Positions 38,827 through 48,225 of a stretch of DNA of 64,000 nucleotides are shown here, one piece after another (the first letter of the stretch is position 1; the number at the start of each line of letters is the position of its first letter). The position numbers and the translations under genes are program-made. The notes beneath the pieces were generated by a model. It was given only the letters and a program-made list of their open reading frames with translations. It had not been told where the DNA came from and made no database searches. The DNA is from CAXTSE01 sp035554115 (GTDB taxonomy: Bacteria > Actinomycetota > Actinomycetes > Actinomycetales > Microbacteriaceae): assembly GCA_035554115.1 (NCBI GenBank), contig DATMIW010000044.1, forward strand, positions 1-64,000, read 5' to 3'.

Positions 38827-40173
38827 CTACGACATCCAGGACGGCTTCAAGTCGGCCTTGCTGAGCACGAAGTCGCGGGAGGCATCCGCGTCGTTGCGCA
38901 GGCGGGCGAGATCGACGCCGAGCAGTTTGCCGTCGCGTTTGCGGATTTCGCCGCGCACGATCACCGTGTCGACGTTCGAGACGTCGGCAGACACCGCGAC
39001 CGTCGCATAGGGATCGACGATCGGCATGGTGTTGATCGCGTCGGCCCTAATGAGCACGAGGTCGGCATCCTTCCCGACGGTGATCGACCCCACCTTGTGG
39101 GCCAGGCCCAGCGATGCGGCGCCGTTGAGGTTCGCGAACCCGAATACGTCTTTGTGGGTCAGGGTGGGGGCGTACTCAACGGAGGTGTCGAGGTCGAGCT
39201 CCTGCGATCGGTCGGAGGCGAGAGCGGTGCGCATCTGGGTGAACATGTCGCCGGGCACACTCGCGACGCAGTCGATACTGAGAGTCGGTGCGAGGCCAGC
39301 GGCGATAGCTCGGCCGATAGCGGGATGGCCGTGCCCCATGATCATCTCGACATAGGGCGCGACAGAAATGGATCCGCCGGATTGAGCGATGAGGTCGAGT
39401 TCGTGGGCGTCATGGGTGCTCGCGTGAACATACATCGTGTCCGCACCGAGGAGACCCTGCCTGTCGAGCTCCTCGACGAGCTTGGTCTGCACATAGGGGT
39501 TGCGCACACCCGAATGCACGGTAATGCGGGCATTGAGCTCGCGGGCGAGCCGCCAGTCGTGTGCTGTCACCTCATCCGTCGACTCGCCCGGCCCTCGCAA
39601 CGCGAGCGCGAAGCTCAGAAGCTGGTCACTCGAAGAGAAATACTTTGATCGCACGCGGCGAGTGTCGTCGGGGTGGGGCTTGTCGCTGTGCTGCCACCAG
39701 CCCTCGAGAGCCGGAGGGCCGTAGGCGTATTGCGCACGGATTCCCGATTCGAGAAGGGCCTCAATCCCGGCATCCGCATGCTCAGGGGTGTTGTTGCAGT
39801 GCGCCCAGTCGACCATGGTGGTGACGCCGGCGTTGAGGGCCTCGAGAGCTCCGAGGTAGGTTCCGGTGCGCACATCTTCAGGGCGAAACAGCCAGGCGAG
39901 CTTCCCAAAGGTCAGGTACAGGTACTGGCCAATCGTCACCGCCGGCATGATGCCGCGAACAGCGCTTTCCCAGGTGTGGCGGTGGGTGTCGATGAAGCCC
40001 GGGATGACGATTGTGCCCTGGGCATCGATCACCTCGGCGTCGGCTGCCTCGAGATTCTTTCCGACCGCAACGATGACGCCATCTTCGATCAGGATGTCGC
40101 CGGCCGGGATATCGCCGAGCGACGCGTCCTGCGTGAGAACGAAGCCTCCGGTAACAAGCATCCGACGGGTCAT
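38827..40173 (-). CDS. Amidohydrolase-superfamily protein (TrzN/AtzA-like)
   Basis: A metal-dependent hydrolase of 448 residues. The metal site begins with GFIDTHRHTWES near residue 60, with later histidines in VHASTHDAHELDL and the acid in LSIDCVASVPGD. The N- and C-terminal strands form the composite urease-like domain (LITGG-like LVTGGFVLTQD and DLVLIRADAINTMPIVDPYATV). Members include deaminases and chlorohydrolases of heterocyclic substrates. AAAGGAG precedes the ATG at 40173. Substrate is not assignable from sequence. Confidence 0.9.
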   Translation of the reverse strand: MTRRMLVTGGFVLTQDASLGDIPAGDILIEDGVIVAVGKNLEAADAEVIDAQGTIVIPGFIDTHRHTWESAVRGIMPAVTIGQYLYLTFGKLAWLFRPEDVRTGTYLGALEALNAGVTTMVDWAHCNNTPEHADAGIEALLESGIRAQYAYGPPALEGWWQHSDKPHPDDTRRVRSKYFSSSDQLLSFALALRGPGESTDEVTAHDWRLARELNARITVHSGVRNPYVQTKLVEELDRQGLLGADTMYVHASTHDAHELDLIAQSGGSISVAPYVEMIMGHGHPAIGRAIAAGLAPTLSIDCVASVPGDMFTQMRTALASDRSQELDLDTSVEYAPTLTHKDVFGFANLNGAASLGLAHKVGSITVGKDADLVLIRADAINTMPIVDPYATVAVSADVSNVDTVIVRGEIRKRDGKLLGVDLARLRNDADASRDFVLSKADLKPSWMS

Positions 40174-40307
40174 GTGGATCTCCTTTGATCGCGTGGCGTC
40201 CACCTGGGAGCGGTTTCACCGACTCAATCAGAATACACATTGGCCGCCCCGGGTGTTACTGTCCGTTGGCGGAATCCCGTAACAGTTCCGGATCGCGCGC
40301 GTCGCTC

Positions 40308-41483
40308 TTAGATCGCGCCCTCATCCACGAGCTTCTGAATCGCCTCGGCGTCGAGCCCGAGAAGCTCGCCGTAGACCTCGTCGTTGTGCTCGCCGACAGC
40401 GGCACCAGCGTGACGGATCTCGGAGGGCGTATCGCTCATCCTGATCCACGGCGCCAGCAGAGTCACGTCACCAGCCGTGTCGTGATCTACATGCACGAAA
40501 GCTTCGCGGGCTGTGAGGTGCCGGTCTTCGAGCACATCGGCGATGGAATTGACCGGACCGACCGGGATCTTGAGCGGGGTGAGCAAGTCGAAAAGCTCTT
40601 TCGGGGTGAACTCCTTGAGCCACTCCGCGGCTGTCGCCTGCACGAGCTTGAGGTTCTCACGACGTGACGTGAGGGTTGCGAAGCGGGGGTCCTCGAGCAC
40701 GTCAGCGTGGCCGAGCGCCCGAGCGAACCCGGTGAACTGCTCCTGTGTCATATCTGGCACATGCAGCGCGAGGTAACCGTCTTTTGCCTCCATATACGCG
40801 CCTGCCGGACCCTGGCCTTCGAAGTGCTCATGGAAGGACTGCACCATGAATCCCATAAGGGCCTCCTGCATCGAGACCTCGATCTTCTGACCCTTGCCCG
40901 TTACGGAGCGGCGGAAGAGGGCGGCGAGGATTCCGACGGCGAGCGAGACTCCGGCTGCCTCATCGCCCGGTCCATAGGCCTGGGTTCCATCAGCTTTCGA
41001 AAGATTCCATGACGAGCGGGCCCAGCCCGAGACCGCCATCGCGACGACGGCATAGGAGCGGAAGGACGCGTATGGTCCGGTCTCGCCGTAGCCCTTGGAG
41101 GACGCGAAGATGATGTCGGGCTTGACCTCTTTCAGCGCTTCATAGCCGAAGCCGAGTCGCTCCATCACGCCTGTTGAAAAGTTCTCGACCACCACATCCG
41201 CCTGCCGTACGAGGTCGAGGAACATCTCTCGGCCTCGCTCGTTCTTGAGGTTGAGGGTGATGTTGCGCTTGTTGGCGTTGACGGTGAGGAACTCGTGACC
41301 GTCGTGATCGGCGTCGGGCGGCATCCAGGCGTGGCGGAAGCGGTCGGGGCTGTCGCGTTGCTCGATCTTGATGACGTCAGCGCCCATTTGCGCGAGGAGC
41401 ATTGTTGCGAAGGGCCCGTTGAGAACGTGGGTCAGGTCGAGGACGCGGACTCCGTCGAGGGCGCCGGGGAGGGGGGATGTCAT
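40308..41483 (-). CDS. Family III CoA-transferase (CaiB/BaiF)
   Basis: A CoA-transferase of 391 residues. It has the family N-terminus VRVLDLTHVLNGPFATMLLAQMGADVIKIE, the block DLVRQADVVVENFSTGVMERLGFGY, and the likely catalytic aspartate in YGPGDEAAGVS (about D174). Such enzymes move CoA from one acid to another to activate a carboxylate. It is the last gene of the leftward four-gene operon that starts with the decarboxylase-like protein, overlapping the DUF35 stop by four bases. Confidence 0.92.
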   Translation of the reverse strand: MTSPLPGALDGVRVLDLTHVLNGPFATMLLAQMGADVIKIEQRDSPDRFRHAWMPPDADHDGHEFLTVNANKRNITLNLKNERGREMFLDLVRQADVVVENFSTGVMERLGFGYEALKEVKPDIIFASSKGYGETGPYASFRSYAVVAMAVSGWARSSWNLSKADGTQAYGPGDEAAGVSLAVGILAALFRRSVTGKGQKIEVSMQEALMGFMVQSFHEHFEGQGPAGAYMEAKDGYLALHVPDMTQEQFTGFARALGHADVLEDPRFATLTSRRENLKLVQATAAEWLKEFTPKELFDLLTPLKIPVGPVNSIADVLEDRHLTAREAFVHVDHDTAGDVTLLAPWIRMSDTPSEIRHAGAAVGEHNDEVYGELLGLDAEAIQKLVDEGAI

Positions 41484-41908
41484 GAATTGCTGCCTTTCGA
41501 GTCGAGCAGGGTGAATGCGGGAACGCGCATGCCATTGACGGCGTCGAATACGACCCGGAGGCGCGAGCCGATGCGAGCGCCGGTTTCGCCAGGCCGGAGG
41601 TCGGCTTGGAGGACCATCTGCTCATCGGTTCCATCGAGAACGGCATGAATGACGGTGAGCGGAATGTCATCGAGGAATGACGGATCAAAGGCGCGGTGGA
41701 AGGTGACGAGCGCGACGATCGTCCCCGTGCCCGCGAGGGATTCCCAGACGGGCGATGCGGCATGGCAGGAGGGGCAATGCGAGCGAGGAGGCCACCGCCA
41801 CAATCCACAGGCGCCGCATCGCTGGCCGATCAGGGCGCCGCGCCCGCATGCCGACCAGAACGGTGCGGTGTCGACATCAGGCTGGGGGACGGGTTTCGGA
41901 AACTTCAC
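41480..41908 (-). CDS. DUF35 OB-fold, zinc-ribbon protein (thiolase partner)
   Basis: A protein of 142 residues with an N-terminal zinc ribbon (GQRCGACGLWRWPPRSHCPSC, two CxxC pairs) and an OB fold. Proteins of this family form complexes with SCP-x-type thiolase-like enzymes and can bind acyl-CoA. The GTG at 41908 overlaps the thiolase TGA by four bases, and the stop overlaps the CoA-transferase start. The three genes are therefore translationally coupled. Confidence 0.92.
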   Translation of the reverse strand: MKFPKPVPQPDVDTAPFWSACGRGALIGQRCGACGLWRWPPRSHCPSCHAASPVWESLAGTGTIVALVTFHRAFDPSFLDDIPLTVIHAVLDGTDEQMVLQADLRPGETGARIGSRLRVVFDAVNGMRVPAFTLLDSKGSNS

Positions 41909-43086
41909 GAGGCCCTCCCGAAAACGACGCCGCTGTCGCCGGACTCGCCACACATGACAGCGAGTTCCGGATCACGTACCTGGCGGCACGTCGATCTGTC
42001 GTAGCTGTGATCGCCGACGCAGAGGTCGTCGCGCACGCCGCCCTCGCGAAGTTGCTGCACCGCCTCGATGACATGACCGAGTCCGCCGACGTTTCCCTCC
42101 GACAGGTGCCCGCCGTGCGTATTGACGGCCACCCGGCCGTCGAGGCCCAGCTCGCCTTCGCGCACTGCCGCGGGCGCCTGCCCGTCATCCGCGAGGCCGA
42201 ACTGCTCAATATGGAGGAGGGCCATTCCGGTGAAGGGATCGTAGAGCTCCGCGACGTCGATGTCGCTCGCCGTGATACCCGCCCGGCGGTACAGCTCGGG
42301 GGCGAGCGTCGCGGCGTTCAGATCCCAATACCGGGATCTCGTGCGCGCCAGAACAGGTGCCGCAAGGCTTCCACCCAGCGCCGCGCGAATCGTGACGAGA
42401 GGCTTCGCGCCAGAGGACCCGTCGGCGGCGGAGACGACGACGGCCATCCCGCCGTCGTTCCAGATGCTGCAATCGAGAAGCCGGAAGGGGCTCACTATCC
42501 ATTTCGACGCCTGATGCTCCTCGATCGTCATCGGGCGACGCATGAGGGCCTTTGTATTGAGCACAGCGTGTGCCCGTTGCTGCACGGCGAGGGGAGCGAA
42601 GTCTGAATTGTCCAAACCGTGGGCATCGAGATAGGCGCTCACATAGGGGCCGAAGAGGCTCGCAGCGTGCGAATCGCCGAAGGGTTCACTCCATTGGCGT
42701 GTGCCCGACGGCCACTTGTCTGCCGTCGGAAGCATCACGGGCTCCGAGCGGGAGTTGGCGGCGCGGTAGACGAGCACATTGCGGCACAGGCCGGCGCTGA
42801 CAGCGGCTGCCGCAACGGCGATCGACGTTCCGGCCCAGGCACCGCCTCCGCTATCGCACAACGAGAGGTTGCAGCGGGTGAGACCCAGGCTGGCGACCAT
42901 TTCGACGGGGCCCGGTGTGTCGCGGACCGCCCAGAAATAGGTGATGAGCCCGTCGATGTCCGTCGGCTCGAGGCCGGCGTCGGCGATCGCGAGAAGGGCG
43001 GCGTCGGTCGCAAGCCCCACGGGGGTGCGGTGGCTGTTCTTCGTGATGGGAGTCCAGCCGACGCCCGAGATACCAGCTCCGGTCAT
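41905..43086 (-). CDS. Thiolase-fold protein, SCP-x / lipid-transfer type
   Basis: A thiolase-like protein of 393 residues. Features are the N-terminal GVGWTPITKNSHRTPVGLATDAALLAIADAGL, a cysteine in SLCDSGGGAWAGTSIAVAAAAVSAGL, the domain NDGGMAVVVSA, and the C-terminal NTHGGHLSEGNVGGLGHVIEAVQQL. These are typical of SCP-x-like thiolases and retro-aldolases that work with DUF35 partners. It probably acts on a CoA thioester produced by the CoA-transferase in the same operon. It lies 11 bases after the decarboxylase-like gene. Confidence 0.88.
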   Translation of the reverse strand: MTGAGISGVGWTPITKNSHRTPVGLATDAALLAIADAGLEPTDIDGLITYFWAVRDTPGPVEMVASLGLTRCNLSLCDSGGGAWAGTSIAVAAAAVSAGLCRNVLVYRAANSRSEPVMLPTADKWPSGTRQWSEPFGDSHAASLFGPYVSAYLDAHGLDNSDFAPLAVQQRAHAVLNTKALMRRPMTIEEHQASKWIVSPFRLLDCSIWNDGGMAVVVSAADGSSGAKPLVTIRAALGGSLAAPVLARTRSRYWDLNAATLAPELYRRAGITASDIDVAELYDPFTGMALLHIEQFGLADDGQAPAAVREGELGLDGRVAVNTHGGHLSEGNVGGLGHVIEAVQQLREGGVRDDLCVGDHSYDRSTCRQVRDPELAVMCGESGDSGVVFGRAS

Positions 43087-43097
43087 CTTCTTCGCCC

Positions 43098-44090
43098 CTA
43101 GACCACGACTCGGTCGAGAACTTCGGGGGCGAACAGCTCACTCGGCTCGTAGAGGCGGCTCGCAAGACCCTGTTCGAAGGAGTACTTCAGAAAGGTCGGG
43201 ATCGTCGGGTCATCGGCGGGAAGGCCGTAGCGCCAGAAGTCGGAGCCCATGAGCTCCCGAGTTCGGTCCACCTCGAGCGGGAGCCAGGGGAGGGCGTAGC
43301 GCAGGGATGCTGTCTCATCCATTGCGGCCATCGTCAGTTGACGGGATTCTTCGAAGGCCTCATAGAGCGAGGTCGCGATCCACCGATTGCGCTCGTAGAC
43401 CTCGCGGCGTATCGCCACGACGTGCATGACCGGGAAGATGCCGGTGGAGCGGAAGTAGTCCTCTTCTGTCGCCCGCACATCGGGGAAGAGGCGGGCCACC
43501 CGAGGGTCACCCGCCCGGAACGGCTCAGGTGTGCGCGGCGTATAGAGCGCATCGATCTCACCCGAAACGAGCATCTCGGCCAGGGTGCGGTCGGCGGGAA
43601 TCGGCTGCACGTCGACGTCAGCCGGCAGCGAGAGGGCGATCTTCTCGGAGCGACCCGGGGCGTGCAGGCCGCCCGTGCGGTAATGCACAGACGTCACCGG
43701 CACACTGTGGTGTTCGGCCAGGATGCCGCGGATCCACACGGCGGCCGTCACCTGGTATTCGGGAATGCCGATAATGCGTCCGACGAGATCGGCAGGCGAG
43801 GCGATTCCGGCGGCGGTGTTCACGTAGATACCGCTGTGCCGGAACATGCGTGACGGGTACACCGGGATCGCGACGAACGGCTGCGGATCGCGGGCGAGGG
43901 TCAGGACGTAGCTCGAGAGGGAGAGCTCGGAGACATCGAACTCGCCGAATTTCACCATGCGGTGGAAGGTCTCTTCAACAGGCAGCGAGAGATAGGTGAG
44001 GTCGATCCCCTGCGGGCTGACCTCGCCCGTTCGCAGGGCAGTCGTGCGGTCGTAGGCGTCGCACGCGAGGGTCAACGGGATAGTGCTCAT
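43098..44090 (-). CDS. 4,5-dihydroxyphthalate decarboxylase-like protein
   Basis: A protein of 330 residues with the periplasmic-binding-like fold but no signal peptide, matching the 4,5-dihydroxyphthalate decarboxylase (Pht5/PhtD) family. Shared marks are LACDAYDRTTALRTGEV, FGEFDVSELSLSSYV and FVAIPVYPSRMFRHSGIYVN. Known members remove a carboxylate from 4,5-dihydroxyphthalate to give protocatechuate. The true substrate here is unknown. It heads a leftward operon and is divergent from the bicupin dioxygenase. GAGG precedes the ATG at 44090. Confidence 0.85.
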   Translation of the reverse strand: MSTIPLTLACDAYDRTTALRTGEVSPQGIDLTYLSLPVEETFHRMVKFGEFDVSELSLSSYVLTLARDPQPFVAIPVYPSRMFRHSGIYVNTAAGIASPADLVGRIIGIPEYQVTAAVWIRGILAEHHSVPVTSVHYRTGGLHAPGRSEKIALSLPADVDVQPIPADRTLAEMLVSGEIDALYTPRTPEPFRAGDPRVARLFPDVRATEEDYFRSTGIFPVMHVVAIRREVYERNRWIATSLYEAFEESRQLTMAAMDETASLRYALPWLPLEVDRTRELMGSDFWRYGLPADDPTIPTFLKYSFEQGLASRLYEPSELFAPEVLDRVVV

Positions 44091-44144
44091 ATGTGCCTCG
44101 TATTCAGCGGCACCGATGCCGCGATTTGCAGGGAGTCTACCCGA

Positions 44145-44158
44145 AAGTGTAAACACTT
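44145..44158. promoter_or_regulatory. Dyad operator in the divergent catabolic promoter (AAAGTGTA box 1)
   Basis: AAGTGTAAACACTT has perfect six-base arms around AA. It lies centrally in the 132-base gap between the divergent decarboxylase-like and bicupin genes and could control both. Confidence 0.65.
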
Positions 44159-44222
44159 CTCTTGTGTCCAGGTCGATCGGGCGCCTATCGTGGCAGCACC
44201 GAATGTTGAAGGAGACGATCCC

Positions 44223-45371
44223 ATGAGCACCTCAGAATCTGAGGCCGACGCCCGCCTGGCTGCGTTTGACAAGAAGGCGGCCGATCAAAATCTTCAAGGC
44301 CAGTGGGTTGTGGAGCAGAATCTCGTGAAGGCCATTGGCGGCCCGCGCCCTGCTGGCATCCCATTCCGGTGGAAATGGGATGAGACGAAGATCGCCCTCG
44401 ACGAGGCGACTGTCGCACTCGGCCCGATCGACACCGCGCGTCGTCACCTCACCTATGTCAACCCGGGACTCAAGGACCGCGGGCCGGCGACGACGCACAC
44501 GATGTCGGCTGGCTTCCAACTTGTGAAGCCGGGTGAAATCTGCTCAGCGCATCGGCACACGATGGGCGCGCTACGGTTCGTCACCGACGGCGACCCCCAG
44601 GCATTCACCGCAGTGGATGGCGAGCGCATTCCCATGGAGACATACGACCTCGTCCTCACCCCGCGATTCTCATGGCACGATCACCACAACCCCTCGGATA
44701 AAGACATCTACTGGCTCGACGCACTCGACATTGGCCTTCTGATCTCGCTCAACGCGGTGTTCTATCAGCCCTACGGCGAATCGAGTCAGAACATCCGGCC
44801 GTCGGCAAGCGACAATATCGGCACGCGGGCGCACTGGCTTCGGCCGACCTGGGAGAAGGAGCGCACGGGGCGCCTTCCGATTCGTTACAAGTGGTCGGAT
44901 GTCGAGCAGCAGCTCGCGCTCTATGACCTGGACGCGGGCAACCCGTACGACGGACTGGCACTTCGATACGCCAACCCGGTGACGGGCGGCACGACGATGG
45001 ACACTATCGACTGCTGGGTCCAGCGCCTGGCACCGGGGTTCTCGGGAGCGACTCATCGACGCACCTCGAGCTCGATCAGCTACGTGATCGCAGGCTCGGG
45101 AACTCTCACGACACCAGACGAGACCATCACCTTTGGCGCGGGAGATGTGATCACCATCCCCAACTGGACGAACTTCAGCTGGACCAACGACTCGTCGACC
45201 GAGCCGGTGATCCTCTTCTCGATGCACGACATTCCGATGCTCACCCCATTCGGCCTGTTCTACGAGGAGCCCGAGGCGATCGTCGGAGCTTCGCCGGCTC
45301 CCGCAAACCCGACTGCTCCGCTGACGCCGCTCTACCTGGATGGCGCGTTCTACGGCGAGGACGAAAAATGA
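44223..45371 (+). CDS. Bicupin ring-cleaving dioxygenase (gentisate / 1-hydroxy-2-naphthoate dioxygenase-like)
   Basis: A two-cupin protein of 382 residues. The N-terminal cupin has the iron ligands in EICSAHRHTMGALRF and the third histidine in RFSWHDHHNPSD. The C-terminal cupin has GATHRRTSSSISYVIAGSGTL. The length and the immediate coupling to a hydratase-aldolase resemble 1-hydroxy-2-naphthoate dioxygenase (PhdI) more than the shorter gentisate enzymes. It should open a hydroxylated aromatic acid between hydroxyl and carboxyl carbons. Its stop overlaps the next gene by four bases. Confidence 0.88.
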   Translation: MSTSESEADARLAAFDKKAADQNLQGQWVVEQNLVKAIGGPRPAGIPFRWKWDETKIALDEATVALGPIDTARRHLTYVNPGLKDRGPATTHTMSAGFQLVKPGEICSAHRHTMGALRFVTDGDPQAFTAVDGERIPMETYDLVLTPRFSWHDHHNPSDKDIYWLDALDIGLLISLNAVFYQPYGESSQNIRPSASDNIGTRAHWLRPTWEKERTGRLPIRYKWSDVEQQLALYDLDAGNPYDGLALRYANPVTGGTTMDTIDCWVQRLAPGFSGATHRRTSSSISYVIAGSGTLTTPDETITFGAGDVITIPNWTNFSWTNDSSTEPVILFSMHDIPMLTPFGLFYEEPEAIVGASPAPANPTAPLTPLYLDGAFYGEDEK

Positions 45372-46396
45372 GCGAGCGAAAAATGAGAGACCGCCTGACC
45401 CCAGCCGACCTTCGGGGCATATTCGGAATCATCCCGACTCCGTCAAAGCCGGGATCCGACTCGCCCTTCGCCACGGACACCGTCGACCTGGCCGAGACGG
45501 AGCGCATGGTCGAGGCGATCGTCGCTTCGGGAATCAACATCATCATGACGAACGGCACCTTCGGCGAGGTGGCCACTCTGACTCTCGACGAACTTCTCGA
45601 GTTCAACGATGTCGTCATCCGAACCGTCGCGGGCCGCGTACCGGTCTTCTCCGGGGCGACGGCCAGCAACACGCGCGACACCGTCTCGCGGGGACGTGCA
45701 CTCCGCGATCTCGGAGCCGATGGCCTTTTTGTCGGACGCCCGATGTGGCTGCCGCTCGATGACACACAGATCGTCGACTACTACGGGGCGGTAGCCGAGG
45801 CGATCCCCGAGTCGGCGCTCGTCATCTACGACAACACCGCCGTCTTCAAGGGCAAGATCTCGTCGGAGGCGTACGCCGGCTTGGCGGGCATTCCGCAGAT
45901 CGTGGCGTCGAAGCACGTCGGCCTGCGTGAGGGGAGCGACGACTACGCCCGCGACCTCGAGGCGGTTGGCGACGCCTTCCACCTGCTCCCGACGGCGGAC
46001 AGCTGGCTTCCGACCGGAGGCGCCTTCCGCGGTCGGGTGCACGCCGCCTGGAGCGGAGATGTTGCCTGCGGGCCGGAGCCGCTTATCGCCTTGAGCAACG
46101 CGTTGCGCGACCGCGACATGGAGCGCGCCCAACAGGTTCACGCCGACATTGCGTGGGCGACCGAAACGCTCTTCCCCGATCACGACATCACGAAATTCAT
46201 GCCCTACAGCATCCAGATCGACAGGGCCGAGTTCGAGGCTGCGGGGTACATCACGCCCGGCCCCGCACGGCATCCCTATACCTCTGCCCCCGAGGAGTAC
46301 ATCGAGGGCGGCGCCGAGACCGGCCGTCGCTGGGCCGAGCTTCGCACCCGTTACCCCCTCCCAGCCGAGGCGAACACAGAAGGGGCGCGCGCATGA
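45368..46396 (+). CDS. Hydratase-aldolase, DapA superfamily (NahE/PhdJ-like)
   Basis: A class I aldolase of 342 residues. The Schiff-base lysine is K182 in QIVASKHVGLREG and the tyrosine is Y154 in LVIYDNTAVF. The substrate-loop wording TNGTFGEVATLTLDELLEF matches trans-o-hydroxybenzylidenepyruvate or carboxybenzalpyruvate hydratase-aldolases, which split ring-opened products into an aldehyde and pyruvate. It is coupled to the bicupin upstream (ATGA) and to the extradiol dioxygenase downstream (ATGA), so the three act in one pathway. Confidence 0.92.
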   Translation: MSERKMRDRLTPADLRGIFGIIPTPSKPGSDSPFATDTVDLAETERMVEAIVASGINIIMTNGTFGEVATLTLDELLEFNDVVIRTVAGRVPVFSGATASNTRDTVSRGRALRDLGADGLFVGRPMWLPLDDTQIVDYYGAVAEAIPESALVIYDNTAVFKGKISSEAYAGLAGIPQIVASKHVGLREGSDDYARDLEAVGDAFHLLPTADSWLPTGGAFRGRVHAAWSGDVACGPEPLIALSNALRDRDMERAQQVHADIAWATETLFPDHDITKFMPYSIQIDRAEFEAAGYITPGPARHPYTSAPEEYIEGGAETGRRWAELRTRYPLPAEANTEGARA

Positions 46397-47295
46397 CCGG
46401 CACGGAGCCCGCGGTCTCGGTCCGCAAGGTCGGCTATGCCGGCTTCGAGACCCCGGATCTTGATCGGCTTACCGAGTACTACACGAAGGTTCTCGACTTC
46501 GCGCTGGTCGAGAAGACGGCCACCGAGGCCTATCTCACGACGAATAGCGACCATCACTCGATCGTGCTGCGGCAGGGCGAGCAGCGGGCGCGCAGCTTCG
46601 TCGGCTACGAGATCGATGGGGACCTGAAGACCGCGCAGCAACGATTGAAAGCTGCTGGATACGAGGCCGAATACCGATCGGACGCCGCCTTCGCCTCCCC
46701 AGAGATGCTCGTCGTCCGAGAGGCGGGCACCGGCGTTCCGCTGGAGCTCTACTCGGCGGAGCGTCCCGGTGGCACGGACGAGATCACCGAACTGCGTCCG
46801 GTGAAGCTCGGTCACATCGCCGCGTTCGTCGACCAGCTCGCCCCGATTCAGTCGTTCTACCAAGACCTCCTCGGGTTCAAATGGTCCGACACAATCGGCG
46901 ACTTCTTCGTGTTCCTGCGCTGCAACTCCGACCACCATGCCGCGAACTTCATGGTGTCTGAGACCCGCACGGGTATGAATCACATCGCCTATGAGATGCG
47001 CGATCTCACGCATCTGCAGACGATGTTCGACCATCTGAGCCTCAATGGCTATCAGCTCGAATGGGGCCCCGGCCGCCACGGGCCCGGGCACAACATCTTC
47101 AGTTACCACCACGATCCCGACGGCAATGTCGTCGAGCTCTTCACGCAGCTCGACACGATGTCGGACGAGGCATCCGCCGTCTTCGACGCACGGCCGTGGC
47201 ATCGAGATTCTCCGCAGGCGCCGAAGACCTGGGAGGTCGAACACCTCTCGATCAACAGCTGGGGCTATATCAACCCGGCGTTCCTTGAGCGCTGA
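46393..47295 (+). CDS. Extradiol dioxygenase, VOC family (catechol 2,3-dioxygenase-like)
   Basis: A two-domain VOC protein of 300 residues. The metal ligands are H141 (VKLGHIAAF), H197 (GMNHIAYE) and E248 (GNVVELF), with H181/H182 placed as the second-shell catalytic histidine. This is the pattern of type I extradiol dioxygenases, which cleave a catechol next to a hydroxyl. It follows the hydratase-aldolase with a four-base overlap. Having both a bicupin and an extradiol enzyme suggests two ring-opening steps for a fused or doubly ringed substrate. Confidence 0.92.
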   Translation: MTGTEPAVSVRKVGYAGFETPDLDRLTEYYTKVLDFALVEKTATEAYLTTNSDHHSIVLRQGEQRARSFVGYEIDGDLKTAQQRLKAAGYEAEYRSDAAFASPEMLVVREAGTGVPLELYSAERPGGTDEITELRPVKLGHIAAFVDQLAPIQSFYQDLLGFKWSDTIGDFFVFLRCNSDHHAANFMVSETRTGMNHIAYEMRDLTHLQTMFDHLSLNGYQLEWGPGRHGPGHNIFSYHHDPDGNVVELFTQLDTMSDEASAVFDARPWHRDSPQAPKTWEVEHLSINSWGYINPAFLER

Positions 47296-47324
47296 GCCTC
47301 CGCATTCTGAAGAAAGGCACCACC

Positions 47325-48224
47325 ATGCGTCCTGCTCCGTGGGCGATCGTCCAGTTCGAAATCGCAAGCGACCCCGGTCAGGTGCGCCTCGGGATCCAGA
47401 TTGAGGGTGGAACGGTCGTCGCGGCACCGGCTGGCTGGCCGGCGACGGCACTTCAGCTGCTCGACGAATGGCGCAGCTACGAGCCAGAGCTGCGATCACT
47501 CGACCCGGCGAGGCTCGTGCCGGTCGAGGGAGCGCAGCTGATCGCACCTCTCACCTTCCCCCGCAAGGTGGTGTGCGCGAGCGCCAACTATTCCGATCAC
47601 ACCGCCGAGATGGGGGATGTCGGCGGCGGGGCGCCGCGTCCGTACTTCTTCCTCAAGCCTCCGACCACGACTGTCGTGGCTCCGGTGGCTAGCGTCCCCC
47701 TCCCGGTTGCAGAAGGCTCCGCGTTCGATTGGGAGGTCGAGCTCGCCGTTGTCATCGCGGATCGCTGCCGGGGGGTGTCGATCGAGGATGCCTTCGATCA
47801 CATCGCTGGCTATTCCGTGGCCAACGATCTTTCGGCTCGCGGCTTCTTCCACCGGGAGAACCCGGCGGCGAAGCCCTTTGAGTGGGATTGGTACGAACAC
47901 AAGGCGATCGACGATTCCTGCCCGCTGGGCCCAGGCATCGTTCCGCATTGGCTTCTGCCGGATGTCGAGAATCTGCGTCTCACTCTTTCGGTCAATGACA
48001 TTGCCAAGCAGGACTCGAACACGTCATTGCTTGTGACCGGAATCGCAGAGCTCGTTTCGGTCGCGAGTGCCTATGTGACGCTCGAGCCGGGCGATGTGAT
48101 CCTCACAGGCACCCCGTCCGGTGTCGGGCTTCCGAAGGGTGAATTCCTGGTTGCGGGGGATCTCGTCGTTGCCGAGATCGACGGCATCGGGCGTCTCGAG
48201 ACGCGAATTCTTCCCGCGCGCTGA
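47325..48224 (+). CDS. Fumarylacetoacetate hydrolase (FAH) family protein
   Basis: A protein of 299 residues with the FAH fold. The metal-binding block is GSAFDWEVELAVVIADRCRG (E137, E139) followed by an aspartate in GYSVANDLSARGF, and the domain ends with DVILTGTPSGVGL. Members hydrolyse or decarboxylate ring-fission products and acylpyruvates. GAAAGG precedes the ATG. It is the fourth gene of the rightward operon after the extradiol dioxygenase. The GntR regulator converges two bases downstream. Confidence 0.92.
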   Translation: MRPAPWAIVQFEIASDPGQVRLGIQIEGGTVVAAPAGWPATALQLLDEWRSYEPELRSLDPARLVPVEGAQLIAPLTFPRKVVCASANYSDHTAEMGDVGGGAPRPYFFLKPPTTTVVAPVASVPLPVAEGSAFDWEVELAVVIADRCRGVSIEDAFDHIAGYSVANDLSARGFFHRENPAAKPFEWDWYEHKAIDDSCPLGPGIVPHWLLPDVENLRLTLSVNDIAKQDSNTSLLVTGIAELVSVASAYVTLEPGDVILTGTPSGVGLPKGEFLVAGDLVVAEIDGIGRLETRILPAR

Positions 48225-48225
48225 G

